Below are positions 16,010 to 23,751 of a DNA stretch of 34,261 nucleotides, piece by piece. The DNA lies in NCBI GenBank assembly GCA_903850425.1, contig CAINLR010000150.1:1-34261 (forward strand), given 5' to 3'. The position numbers were made by a program, and so were the translations under genes. Position 1 is the stretch's first letter. Every line of letters starts with the position of its first letter. The notes beneath the pieces are model-generated. The model searched no databases, had not been told where the DNA came from, and saw nothing but the letters and a program-made list of their open reading frames with translations. Origin of the DNA: an uncultured Verrucomicrobia subdivision 3 bacterium. Lineage in GTDB: Bacteria; Verrucomicrobiota; Verrucomicrobiia; Limisphaerales; UBA11358.

Positions 16010-17512
16010 TCAAACCACGCTCGTGGAAAATTTCTTCCCATCGCGGTCGCACAAGATCTGAATGACGTGGCGCGCGGAATAAAAACAGGGCGGCACGCCG
16101 CCGCCGGGCACGACCCATTGGCCGGCCATGTAAAAGTTATCCAGCCCCGGCAGCGTTTTCTTGAAGATCGTGCGCAGCGCCTTGGGCGTGGGCGCCCAGC
16201 CCATGAACGCGCCCTCGTGGTTCAGGGTGTAGCGCCAAGTCGTGTGCGGCGTCGCCATGTCGGTGACTTCGACCTGCGACGTGATGCCCGGATAGTGGGG
16301 CTCCAGCCGCGCCAGCGCCTCGGCACAGAAACGTTTCTTTTCGATTTCGTAACGCGGACGATCCTGCAACAAGTCGTTCCAATATTTCCAGTCGGTGATG
16401 AACAGCACTTGGAAAACCGTCCGGCCCGCCGGTGAAAAGTTGTCGCTGTAGTTGAAGATGCGAATGGGAAAGCCATCCACGGTCTCGTTGCCGACCTTCA
16501 GCGGTTCCTTGAGCAGGAGAAAGCGCAGTGGGGATTCGCCGACAAATTCGCGCCGCAGGCCGAAGCTCAACGTGATGAGCGGCCGCAGTTGTTTCCAGTT
16601 TTGATAACGCTCCTTGATCTCCTTGCCTTGATACTTCCCGCCAAGCAGATTGAAAATCGTGTTGCTGCCGTCGCCCGCCGAAACCACCACATCCGCGCGC
16701 TGTTCGGTGCCGTTGACCAAACGCACGCCGACGGCGCGGTCGTGCTCGACAATGATTTCCTTCACCGTGGAATTGACAGAGATTTCGCCGCCGAGTCCGC
16801 GATACCGTTCCACGAGGCTGTCCACGAAATCATGGCAACTGCCCGCGAGCAAACCCATCTGGCGATTCGCCAGCAGCGACAGCATGAGCAGGTTGAACCA
16901 CATCGGCACTTCCGGCAAAAATAGATGCGTCAACATCCGGCGCAAGGCGGCGTTCTGAAAGCGCTGGGAGAATTCCTGATTCGGCAGATTGTAAGGCCCG
17001 CCGAGATAGCGCAGCGAACGGCGCAGGTGCCAGAGTTGTTTCAGCGTGCCGAACATCCCCGCCAGTTCCAGCGGCGTTTCCATCATGCCAAACATGTCGG
17101 TGCGCTGAAACGAGCGCACGCCGGCGATGAAACCATCAATCTCCCGCGCGTCTTCCGGCGCGAGTGCTTTCAGGTCGCGCGCCAGCTTGTCCATATCGCC
17201 GGTGAAGCTCACGCGCTGACCGCTGATCTCATCCGTGAAATCGCAGTAGTTCGTGAGGTCGGGATAGGTGCGGTTGTGAAACACGCCCAGTTCGCGGTAA
17301 ATTTCGTGGCACGCCACGCCGGGCCGATGGCCCATCAGATAATGAATGCCGCCATCAATGAGATAGTCGCCATGTTTCCACGCCTTCGCCACGCCACCCG
17401 GGTCACTGTGATGTTCGAGAATCCGCGCGCGATAGCCGTTCATCCGCGCGTAACACCCCGTCGCCAGTCCAGCGATGCCGGCTCCAATGATGATGATGGA
17501 TTTTTCAGCCAA
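16010..17512 (-). CDS. Phytoene desaturase/CrtI-like FAD-dependent oxidoreductase
   Basis: A 500-aa flavoenzyme of the CrtI/retinol-saturase-like amine-oxidase superfamily. The N-terminal FAD motif is IIIIGAGIAGLATGCYARMNG, followed by the EHHSDPGGVAKAWKHGDYLIDGG segment where the second part of the FAD site forms. The C-terminal MAGQWVVPGGGVPPCFYSAR motif is typical of CrtI-type enzymes. Members desaturate, isomerise or saturate polyenes; the substrate cannot be predicted. Translation must begin at TTG (17512), because no other start precedes the FAD fold and no Shine-Dalgarno is seen. It is divergent from the ammonia-lyase gene with a 99-bp shared gap. Similar enzymes occur in flexirubin/aryl-polyene clusters, which fits the neighbours. 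Confidence 0.8.
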   Translation of the reverse strand: MAEKSIIIIGAGIAGLATGCYARMNGYRARILEHHSDPGGVAKAWKHGDYLIDGGIHYLMGHRPGVACHEIYRELGVFHNRTYPDLTNYCDFTDEISGQRVSFTGDMDKLARDLKALAPEDAREIDGFIAGVRSFQRTDMFGMMETPLELAGMFGTLKQLWHLRRSLRYLGGPYNLPNQEFSQRFQNAALRRMLTHLFLPEVPMWFNLLMLSLLANRQMGLLAGSCHDFVDSLVERYRGLGGEISVNSTVKEIIVEHDRAVGVRLVNGTEQRADVVVSAGDGSNTIFNLLGGKYQGKEIKERYQNWKQLRPLITLSFGLRREFVGESPLRFLLLKEPLKVGNETVDGFPIRIFNYSDNFSPAGRTVFQVLFITDWKYWNDLLQDRPRYEIEKKRFCAEALARLEPHYPGITSQVEVTDMATPHTTWRYTLNHEGAFMGWAPTPKALRTIFKKTLPGLDNFYMAGQWVVPGGGVPPCFYSARHVIQILCDRDGKKFSTSVV

Positions 17513-17582
17513 AGTGTTTGCGCGGTTGTTTTAAGATGCGCGCGAAAGCAAACACGGCGACGCTTGCTTGTTCAAGCCTTTT

Positions 17583-17588
17583 ATTATA
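17583..17588 (-). promoter_or_regulatory. Perfect -10 box in the divergent promoter region
   Basis: The minus strand reads TATAAT here, 71 bp upstream of the desaturase-like start. The expected -35 region is poor. The 99-bp gap (17513-17611) between divergent genes must hold the promoters of both. Confidence 0.35.
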
Positions 17589-17611
17589 GAACACGGCACG
17601 AATTAATCAGA

Positions 17612-19189
17612 ATGATAGCGCTCAACGGCCACACACTTTCCGTTTCTGAAGCTTGGCGAATCGCCGAACTCAATTTTCCCTGCGCGCTCGCCGAAGAAGC
17701 GCGTCCGCAAATCAATCGCAGCCGCGAACTCGTGGAATCCCTCGCGGCGCAACCGCGCGCCATTTACGGCATCAACACCGGCTTCGGTCCGTTGAGCGGT
17801 TTCCGCGTTTCCAATGAAGACCAGCAGCAGCACCAGATTCATCTGCTGCACCATCTAACCGTCGGCCAGGGCGCGCTGTTCTCGGCAGCCGAAACGCGCG
17901 CCATCATGCTCGCCCGCGCCAATGCGCTTGCGCGCGGCTTCTCGGGCATTCGCGAGAAGCTGATTGATCTGCTGCTTGCCGCGTTGAACAAAAATGTTTT
18001 GCCGGAAATTCCCAGCGAAGGTTCCGTCGGCGCGAGCGGCGATCTGGTTCCGCTGGCGCACATGGCCGGATTGCTCGTCGGCTCCGGCTACGCTTGGTTG
18101 AATGGAGAAAGACTTCCATCCACTGAAGCGTTGAAACGCGTCGGGCTTGCGCCGGTTGAATTGCAGTGCAAAGAAGGGCTCGCGCTCGTCAACGGCACTT
18201 CCGTGATGACCGGTCTTGCGGCGCTCTCTGCGCACGAAGCGGAGAAACAATTGCACTGGCTGGAGCTTTTGACCGCGTGTCTTTTTCAAGTGCTCGGCGG
18301 CGAACCGGAAGTTCTCTGCCAGCAGATCCACATGGCGCGCGGCTTTCGCGGCCAGTCGCTCGTGGCCAAGCGCATCAGTGATTCGCTCCGGACGCATCCC
18401 GATTTTGCCAAGCGCATTGACGAACATCAGTGGGGTTCGCAGGCCAAGCCGATGGATGGCGGAGCGGAAATCCAGGATCCGTATTCGCTGCGGTGCGCGC
18501 CGCAAGTGCTCGGGGCGTTTCAGGAAGCGCACTGGCACGTTGAGGAAGTCGTCACGCGCGAACTCAATGCCAGCACAGACAATCCGCTCGTTTTTCCCGA
18601 TACGGGCATGGTGATCCACGGCGGGAATTTTTACGGACAGCAAATCGCGATGGTCAGCGATTACGAACGAATCGGCCTCATCAAGCTGGCGCTGCTCGCG
18701 GAACGCCAGATCGAACGGCTCGTCAACTGGCGCTACAGTCGCGGGCTTTCGCCCATGCTCGCCGGCGGCGCACCCGGTCTGAATTCCGGTTTGAGCGGCG
18801 CGCAACTGCTCGCCACCTCGCTCGCCGCCGAAGCGCGGTTGCTCGGCACGGCGGCGTCCATCCAAACCATTTCCACCAACGCCAACAATCAGGACGTCGT
18901 TAGCATGGGCTGCATTGCCGCCAAGATGACGCGCACGATGCTGCCGCTGCTCTGGAAAATTCTCGCCATCGAGGCGATCACCATCGTGCAGGCGGCGGAT
19001 TTGCGTGGGCCGGAAAAAGTGCTCGGCGGCGATTTCAAAAAACTTTACGAATTGGTGCGCGGCACTTCAGCCAAACTGGAAAGCGATCGCCCGCTCAACG
19101 AAGACATCGCGCGCGTGACCGCCCTGCTCCAATCGGAATCAGCGCAACAACACTGCCTGCGCACAGCAACTCAATCTCATGAACACTGA
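17612..19189 (+). CDS. MIO-dependent aromatic amino acid ammonia-lyase, probably tyrosine type
   Basis: A 525-aa member of the HAL/PAL/TAL family. The cofactor-forming triad Ala-Ser-Gly is at 141-143 in GSVGASGDLVPLAH. The catalytic Tyr52 lies in YGINTGFGP. The selectivity pair, which is Ser-His in histidine lyases and Phe-Leu in phenylalanine lyases, is His81-Leu82 here, as in bacterial tyrosine lyases. The predicted reaction is tyrosine to 4-coumarate plus ammonia; a 2,3-aminomutase cannot be excluded. No other histidine-degradation gene is nearby, which argues against HutH. It ends in a TGA that overlaps a relic ATG of the next gene, so the original arrangement was an 11-bp overlap. The Shine-Dalgarno is weak. 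Confidence 0.85.
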   Translation: MIALNGHTLSVSEAWRIAELNFPCALAEEARPQINRSRELVESLAAQPRAIYGINTGFGPLSGFRVSNEDQQQHQIHLLHHLTVGQGALFSAAETRAIMLARANALARGFSGIREKLIDLLLAALNKNVLPEIPSEGSVGASGDLVPLAHMAGLLVGSGYAWLNGERLPSTEALKRVGLAPVELQCKEGLALVNGTSVMTGLAALSAHEAEKQLHWLELLTACLFQVLGGEPEVLCQQIHMARGFRGQSLVAKRISDSLRTHPDFAKRIDEHQWGSQAKPMDGGAEIQDPYSLRCAPQVLGAFQEAHWHVEEVVTRELNASTDNPLVFPDTGMVIHGGNFYGQQIAMVSDYERIGLIKLALLAERQIERLVNWRYSRGLSPMLAGGAPGLNSGLSGAQLLATSLAAEARLLGTAASIQTISTNANNQDVVSMGCIAAKMTRTMLPLLWKILAIEAITIVQAADLRGPEKVLGGDFKKLYELVRGTSAKLESDRPLNEDIARVTALLQSESAQQHCLRTATQSHEH

Positions 19190-19384
19190 AGTGGCGGGTT
19201 TCATTTTCGGGACCGCAGCCGCCCCGGCTGCCGTTCGGCGCGCCCTCGCGCCGAACCCGAACGTGGTTGTGCAACCGAATTTGCGACCCACGCCGACCGA
19301 TGCCAACGACGAGGGCGTCGTTGGCTGCGCCCGGGGCGGGCGCGCTCCCCAAGCATTTTTGTAAATGTATGAACACTGAAGTGG
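19179..19384 (+). repeat. 174-bp hairpin-rich insert bordered by a 16-bp direct repeat
   Basis: ATGAACACTGAAGTGG occurs at 19179-19194 and again at 19369-19384. Between them, 19195-19368 contains two perfect 9-bp hairpins (19234-19255 and 19302-19325). Its ends are imperfect inverted repeats, GGGACCGCAGCCGCCCCGG-like on the left and CCGGGGCGGGCG-like on the right. It looks like a small non-autonomous palindromic element that duplicated the start of the following gene. It carries no transposase. Confidence 0.7.
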
Positions 19385-20607
19385 ACGTTTTAATTATCGG
19401 GGCCGGCCCGGCGGGTTCCTCCGCGGCGGCGCTGTTGCACAAACAAGGGTTCAAGCTATTGGTCGTCGAGAAGTTGACGTTCCCGCGCTTCGTCATCGGC
19501 GAAAGCTTGCTGCCGCATTGCATGGACTTGCTCAAGGAAGCCGACTTGCTTGAAGCGGTCGAGGCACGCCAGTTCATTCACAAAGGCGGCGCGGTTTTTC
19601 TGCGCGGTAACGAAACGTGCAACTTCGATTTCTCCAGCCAGTTCACCGCCGGTTGGAAATACACCTTCCAAGTGCCGCGCGGCGATTTCGACAAGACGCT
19701 CGCCGACGCCGTCGCGGCGCGCGGCGTGGAGATTCGCTACAATACCGGCGTGACCGCAATTTCATTCAACAAAGACGGGGCTACGGTGACCATTGAAGCG
19801 CCGGACAAAACCACGAGCCAGGTTTCGGCGCGCTTTGTTTTGGATTGCAGCGGTTACGGCCGCACGCTGCCGCGCCTGCTGGACTTGGAAAAGCCGTCCA
19901 CCTTTCCGACGCGCGAAGCCTTGTTTACACACGTCGCCGGCGACCAGCGGCCGGTCGGTAATGAAGAGGGAAAAATCTGGATTTGCATGCATCCCGGCGG
20001 CGCGTGGATTTGGATCATTCCGTTTTCCAACGGCAAGACGAGCGTCGGAGCCGTGGCCACGCCGGAATTTTTCGCGCGCTATCCTGGCGAACCGGACGCG
20101 CAGCTTCGCGACATTTTATTTTCCGACCCGAACGCGGCGTCACGCTTGGCCAAGATGGAATTCACCATGCCGTCGCAACGGATCACCGGTTATTCCTGCG
20201 GCATCAAGCAACTCTACGGCGAGCATTACGCGCTGGCCGGCAATGCGACGGAATTTCTCGATCCGGTTTTCAGCTCCGGCGTCACACTCGCGCTGGCCTC
20301 CGCCAACCGCGCGGCCAAGACCATCATTCGTCAGTTGAATGGCGAGCGCGTGGACTGGCAGACCGAGTATTCCGACCACGTCATGCAAGGCATCAATGCA
20401 TTTCGCGCCTATGTTTCCGGCTGGTATGACGGCAAGCTGCCGCAGATTTTTTTCGCCGCGAACCGCAATCCCGAAGTCATGCGGCAGATTTGTTCCGTGC
20501 TGGCCGGCTATGTCTGGGATAAATCAAATCCCTACGTCACGCAGGCTGACCGCGCGCTCGGACTGCTGGCGCAAATCTTAAAGGGCCAAAACAAGACGGC
20601 GGTGTAA
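19369..20607 (+). CDS. Flavin-dependent halogenase-like oxidoreductase (first copy)
   Basis: A 412-aa protein of the tryptophan-halogenase-like group of FAD monooxygenases. It has GAGPAGSSAA (11-20), FPRFVIGESL (38-47), a Lys at 72 in KGGAVF where halogenases hold the catalytic lysine, and the halogenase-type WxWxIP motif as WIWIIP (213-218). DPVFSSG occurs near the flavin. It may chlorinate/brominate or hydroxylate an aromatic ring; activity cannot be decided from sequence. The start at 19369 is the second copy of a duplicated start sequence; the first copy (19179) runs into the insert and stops at 19364. It sits between the ammonia-lyase and a methyltransferase, the latter overlapping by TAATG. 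Confidence 0.8.
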   Translation: MNTEVDVLIIGAGPAGSSAAALLHKQGFKLLVVEKLTFPRFVIGESLLPHCMDLLKEADLLEAVEARQFIHKGGAVFLRGNETCNFDFSSQFTAGWKYTFQVPRGDFDKTLADAVAARGVEIRYNTGVTAISFNKDGATVTIEAPDKTTSQVSARFVLDCSGYGRTLPRLLDLEKPSTFPTREALFTHVAGDQRPVGNEEGKIWICMHPGGAWIWIIPFSNGKTSVGAVATPEFFARYPGEPDAQLRDILFSDPNAASRLAKMEFTMPSQRITGYSCGIKQLYGEHYALAGNATEFLDPVFSSGVTLALASANRAAKTIIRQLNGERVDWQTEYSDHVMQGINAFRAYVSGWYDGKLPQIFFAANRNPEVMRQICSVLAGYVWDKSNPYVTQADRALGLLAQILKGQNKTAV

Positions 20608-21674
20608 TGGAATTTTTCAAGGAAGACAAATTGTCCGCCTTCGACGCGAAGGCCGAGGCCCAGCGCATCGCCTTCGCGCCCGTGATGTTTCAAGCGTGCC
20701 GCGTTTTGCGCGACGCCGGCGTGCTGGAACTGGTGCAGCAGAGCGGTGCCACCGGCCTAACGCTGAACGAAATCGCCGCCCAAATAAAAATGCCACGCTA
20801 CGGCCTCAAGGTGCTCCTCGGCGCGGGTCTTGGCAGCGGCGTGTTTTGCCTGAACGCCGAACGTTACTCGCTCACCAAACTCGGCTACTTCATGTTCCGC
20901 GACCCGATGACGCGCGTGAACATGGATTTCGTGCAGGACATTTGTTATCGCGGCCTGTTCGACCTCGACCAATCCATCGCCCAAGGCAAACCCGCCGGAC
21001 TGCCAACGCTCGGCGACTGGAAGACGATTTACGAAGGCATCTCGTCGCTGGCACCTCGCGCGCGGGAAAGCTGGCTGGCGTTCGACCACTATTATTCTGA
21101 TGCTGCCTTTCCCGCCGCGCTCAAGCTCGTCTTCGCCGACAAGCCGAAACGCCTGCTCGACGTCGGCGGCAACACCGGCAACTGGAGCGTTGCGTGTGCG
21201 AAATTTGATGCGGCTGTGAAAATCACGATCGCCGATCTGCCGCAGCAATTGGAACTGGCGCGCGAAACCATCCGCAAAAACAATCTGGCGGAGCGTGTGG
21301 ATTTGTTTGCGATCAATCTGCTCGACGAATCCCTGCCGTTGCCAGCAGATCACGACGCGATTTGGATGAGCCAATTTCTGGATTGCTTTTCCGAACCCGA
21401 AATCGTCTCCATCTTGAAGCGTGCCGCGGCGGCCATGTCCGCCGACAGCACACTCTATATCCTCGATCTGTTTTGGGATCGCCAACCGAATGCGGCCGCC
21501 GCAAGTTGTCTTCAGCAGACTTCGCTTTACTTCACCTGCATCGCGAACGGGAATAGCCAGATGTATCACTCCAGCGATCTGATTCGCTGTCTGGCGGAAA
21601 GCGGACTCAAGGTGGTCGCCGAACACGATCAGGTGGGGCTTTACCACACGCTGCTGAAGTGCCGGAAAGCATAG
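20607..21674 (+). CDS. SAM-dependent O-methyltransferase-like protein
   Basis: A 355-aa protein with the layout of the Methyltransf_2 family. An N-terminal winged-helix/dimerisation domain covers about 15-100 and includes LTLNEIAAQIKMPRYGLKVL. The C-terminal Rossmann domain has the SAM motif LLDVGGNTGNWS and the acidic TIADLPQ strand. Where plant-type O-methyltransferases have the catalytic His (LHDW), this protein reads FLDCF, so the usual base is missing. A role as methyltransferase or as a hydroxylase/decarboxylase-like relative is therefore open. It overlaps the halogenase-like gene by one base (TAATG), which suggests translational coupling and the same pathway. A ring O-methylation of the coumarate-derived product would fit. 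Confidence 0.78.
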   Translation: MEFFKEDKLSAFDAKAEAQRIAFAPVMFQACRVLRDAGVLELVQQSGATGLTLNEIAAQIKMPRYGLKVLLGAGLGSGVFCLNAERYSLTKLGYFMFRDPMTRVNMDFVQDICYRGLFDLDQSIAQGKPAGLPTLGDWKTIYEGISSLAPRARESWLAFDHYYSDAAFPAALKLVFADKPKRLLDVGGNTGNWSVACAKFDAAVKITIADLPQQLELARETIRKNNLAERVDLFAINLLDESLPLPADHDAIWMSQFLDCFSEPEIVSILKRAAAAMSADSTLYILDLFWDRQPNAAAASCLQQTSLYFTCIANGNSQMYHSSDLIRCLAESGLKVVAEHDQVGLYHTLLKCRKA

Positions 21675-21871
21675 GCAAACTCGCGGCAGGTTCACAAAAT
21701 GATGGCAGCGCCGGACCTCCAGGGTCTCATTTGGGAACGCCGCCGCAGAAGCATCTGAATGGTGGCTTCACCCTTTCCGGCTTGAATTCATGATCATAAA
21801 ATAAAGGTGGTTGTCGCCCGCGCTTGTGATATATCAGCCGGGTGGAACAGTGGCTCCGTCTCGTTTGAACC

Positions 21872-22045
21872 ATGAAACTATGCCGCGCACATGACGACCG
21901 TCGGCTTGCCGGAAGCGGCGGCGGGCTGGCGGAATATCTCGGTTGGGATTCCGGCCGTCGGCGCATCGTCTGGGTGCTGGCGACGATTTTTACGGTCTGT
22001 GCCGGCGTGGAAAAAGTCGGCGTGAACTTTTATGCCGGAAACTGA
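21872..22045 (+). CDS. PspC-domain micro-protein, C-terminally atypical
   Basis: A 57-aa ORF whose first 40 residues match the PspC pattern closely: MKLCRAHDDRRLAG, then a Gly-rich GGGLAEYLGWD, then RRRIVWVLATIF. The usual second half of the membrane helix and closing Trp/Met-Pro-Glu are missing, and the last 15 residues are unlike PspC. The Cys of the normal GVCGG is replaced (GSGGG). It overlaps the start of the following zinc-ribbon gene by 14 bp. It may be a shortened functional protein or a remnant after a small deletion or frameshift. PspC proteins are membrane-stress associated. The preceding 197 bp (21675-21871) hold no gene. Confidence 0.55.
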   Translation: MKLCRAHDDRRLAGSGGGLAEYLGWDSGRRRIVWVLATIFTVCAGVEKVGVNFYAGN

Positions 22046-22571
22046 ACCAACCAAAGTCTGTCCGCTGTGCGCTGAAACCATCAAGGCAGCGGCAAAGGTC
22101 TGTCCGTATTGTCGCCGAAGTCAGCGCGGGATTTTCTTTTTATCCCGCTATGATTTGTTCGCGGTATTTTCCTGTCTGGCCATCATCGCGGCCTTTAGTT
22201 TCGGGTGGCATTTGTGGGGAACCCGCCGGCAGTTTTCACCGGCGCAGCATAAAATCACGGTGTTGAGCACGCAGTTCGGAGTGGAGAGGAATGGTGATCG
22301 CACCAACGTCGTGATGTCCGGCATGTTGACCAACGCCAGTGCCTACACTTGGAAGCTGACGGGATTTGAGATTCGTTTCTTCGATGCCTCGGGGAAAACC
22401 GTTGACGCAGCCCATGCCGGCAGTGAATACCTGGAGTTGACGGTGTTGCCGCATGCCGAGCGCTCCTTTCGACTCGATTTGCCGTTCCGAGAAATCGTGC
22501 CGGCACACGCCAGTTTCAGCGTCACGGTCGCTGAAGCCAAGCCGCCGGGATTTTGGCTGGATAGCAACTGA
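22032..22571 (+). CDS. Zinc-ribbon, single-TM protein (first of a tandem pair)
   Basis: A 179-aa protein. The zinc ribbon has Cys 10, 13, 24 and 27 in CPLCAETIKAAAKVCPYC. A transmembrane span follows (about 42-58), then a beta-rich extracytoplasmic domain (about 72-179). That domain carries the pattern of FxLYD-like folds: LTNASAYTWKLTGFEIRFFD, then GKTVDAA and a late FSVTV strand. Such domains are often found outside the membrane, but the function is unknown. It starts inside the end of the PspC-like ORF and is followed 7 bp later by a paralogue of the same layout, so the three form a likely operon. Confidence 0.75.
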   Translation: MPETEPTKVCPLCAETIKAAAKVCPYCRRSQRGIFFLSRYDLFAVFSCLAIIAAFSFGWHLWGTRRQFSPAQHKITVLSTQFGVERNGDRTNVVMSGMLTNASAYTWKLTGFEIRFFDASGKTVDAAHAGSEYLELTVLPHAERSFRLDLPFREIVPAHASFSVTVAEAKPPGFWLDSN

Positions 22572-22578
22572 TAAGGTT

Positions 22579-23097
22579 ATGAACAAGACTTGTCCCTATT
22601 GCGCCGAGGAAATAAAGCAGTCCGCCAAAGTGTGTCCGCGCTGCCGGCAATGGCTGGCGGTGTTTTCGTTGAGGAATCCGGCCATTGGAGTCACCTTGGC
22701 GTTTATGCTCTATTTTATTCCCGTGATCGGACTCCTGACTTATGTCAACCAACTGCTGAATCCGGGCGTGGATTTCTCACCCTATCGCGACAGCCTTGCC
22801 GTGGTGGAATCGCGGATGAATTTTCAACCCGATGAGCGCGGGCCTTTGATTTATGTCGTGGTGGTGCTGACGAACAAGTGCGAACTGGCGTGGAAGAATC
22901 CGCAGTTGGATTTAAGATTTTACAATCAGTCTGGAACGCTGATTGATGCGGTGAATTATGCGGGTGGCGGAGTTATTTATTCACATGGAGAGCTGGCCCT
23001 ACGCGTAAAAAACCGTCCCAACCATGTGCTTTCGGAATATGACTCGTGCCAGGTTTTCGTCCGTTCAGCCCTCGATCCACGCACCCGCTTTGATTAA
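22579..23097 (+). CDS. Zinc-ribbon, single-TM protein (second of a tandem pair)
   Basis: A 172-aa protein with the same architecture as its upstream neighbour. The zinc ribbon has Cys 5, 8, 19 and 22 (CPYCAEEIKQSAKVCPRC), followed by one membrane span (about 35-55). The beta domain contains VVVVLTNKCELAWKNPQLDL and a FYNQSGTLIDAV strand matching the FFDASGKTVDAA strand of the first copy. The pair is best explained by tandem duplication followed by divergence. An AAGG sits immediately before the ATG, and the gap to the upstream stop is 7 bp. The partner and role are unknown. Confidence 0.75.
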   Translation: MNKTCPYCAEEIKQSAKVCPRCRQWLAVFSLRNPAIGVTLAFMLYFIPVIGLLTYVNQLLNPGVDFSPYRDSLAVVESRMNFQPDERGPLIYVVVVLTNKCELAWKNPQLDLRFYNQSGTLIDAVNYAGGGVIYSHGELALRVKNRPNHVLSEYDSCQVFVRSALDPRTRFD

Positions 23098-23101
23098 CGA
23101 T

Positions 23102-23230
23102 ATGCACCGCTTTGAAGCCATCATTGGCGCGCAGCACCGGGTGGTGGCAGGTGGAAAGATGAGCCTGCCAATGGGCCGGCAGATTGGAATACGCGCCAGC
23201 CGCAGCACGACCATTGAAAGCGCTCAATAA
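23102..23230 (+). pseudogene. Truncated copy of the 5' end of the downstream carbonic anhydrase gene
   Basis: The first 17 codons (MHRFEAIIGAQHRVVAG) match the start of the intact gene at 23752 (MRLFEAIINANHRAVAG) at 12 of 17 positions, with a 15-base identical core TTTGAAGCCATCATT. After that the similarity ends, and the frame stops at 23230 as a 42-aa ORF without any catalytic motif. It starts 5 bp after the zinc-ribbon gene. It is probably a remnant of a duplication; the 21-bp tandem array now separates it from the full gene. Confidence 0.65.
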
Positions 23231-23238
23231 CAGACAGT

Positions 23239-23658
23239 TAGACGGTCCAAATGCCACGACCGACGCGTTGGAGAGGCCGGCAGACGGATCAAACGATGTG
23301 GCAGACGCGTCAAATGAGCTGGCAGACAGGTCAAATGAGTTGGCAGACGCGTCAAATGAGCTGGCAGACAGGTCAAATGAGTTGGCAGACGCGTCAAATG
23401 AGCTGGCAGACAGGCCAAATGAGTTGGCAGACAGGCCAAATGAGCTGGCAGACACGTCAGAGAAGCCGGCAGACAGGGCAGATGACCAGACAGACGCGTC
23501 AAATGACCCGGCAGACAGTCCATATAAGCCGGCAGATGGGCCAGATGGGTTGTAAGAGAAATGAAACGTGTTGTCAGAAGAATGAAATGGATTGTCAGAT
23601 GCGATTTAGTTCCTGGCAGAGGCGTCAGAGCAACCGGAAGATGTGTCAATTGCCAGCG
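23239..23658. repeat. Twenty-unit 21-bp tandem array
   Basis: Units of 21 bp follow in strict register with no insertions or deletions. The core (23302-23448) alternates two forms, CAGACGCGTCAAATGAGCTGG and CAGACAGGTCAAATGAGTTGG (each one unit), while units toward both edges are increasingly diverged. Because 21 is a multiple of three, long frames are open. The plus frame from 23251 to 23706 reads heptapeptides of the type QTGQMSW through the whole array, and one minus frame is also open. Without a Shine-Dalgarno or recognisable domain, a non-coding minisatellite is the better call; a repeat protein is not excluded. Confidence 0.85.
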
Positions 23659-23751
23659 CCGGCGCGGCAGATTGGCGGTAAAACCGGTGGATACGGGTGT
23701 CGGTGACGGTGTTTTAAGCGTGTGTTTTAACAAGCGAACCTGAGGTGAATT

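Noticed and set aside
17612-19189. Histidine ammonia-lyase (hutH) for histidine degradation
   Set aside because: The selectivity pair is His-Leu rather than Ser-His, and no hutU, hutI or hutG is nearby; a tyrosine-type lyase is more likely.
23239-23658. CRISPR array
   Set aside because: The units are directly adjacent 21-mers with no unique spacers, and no cas genes are present.
23224-23733. A minus-strand frame of Leu-Pro-His/Thr heptads over the tandem array
   Set aside because: It is open only because the 21-bp unit contains no stop on that strand; there is no ribosome site or domain.
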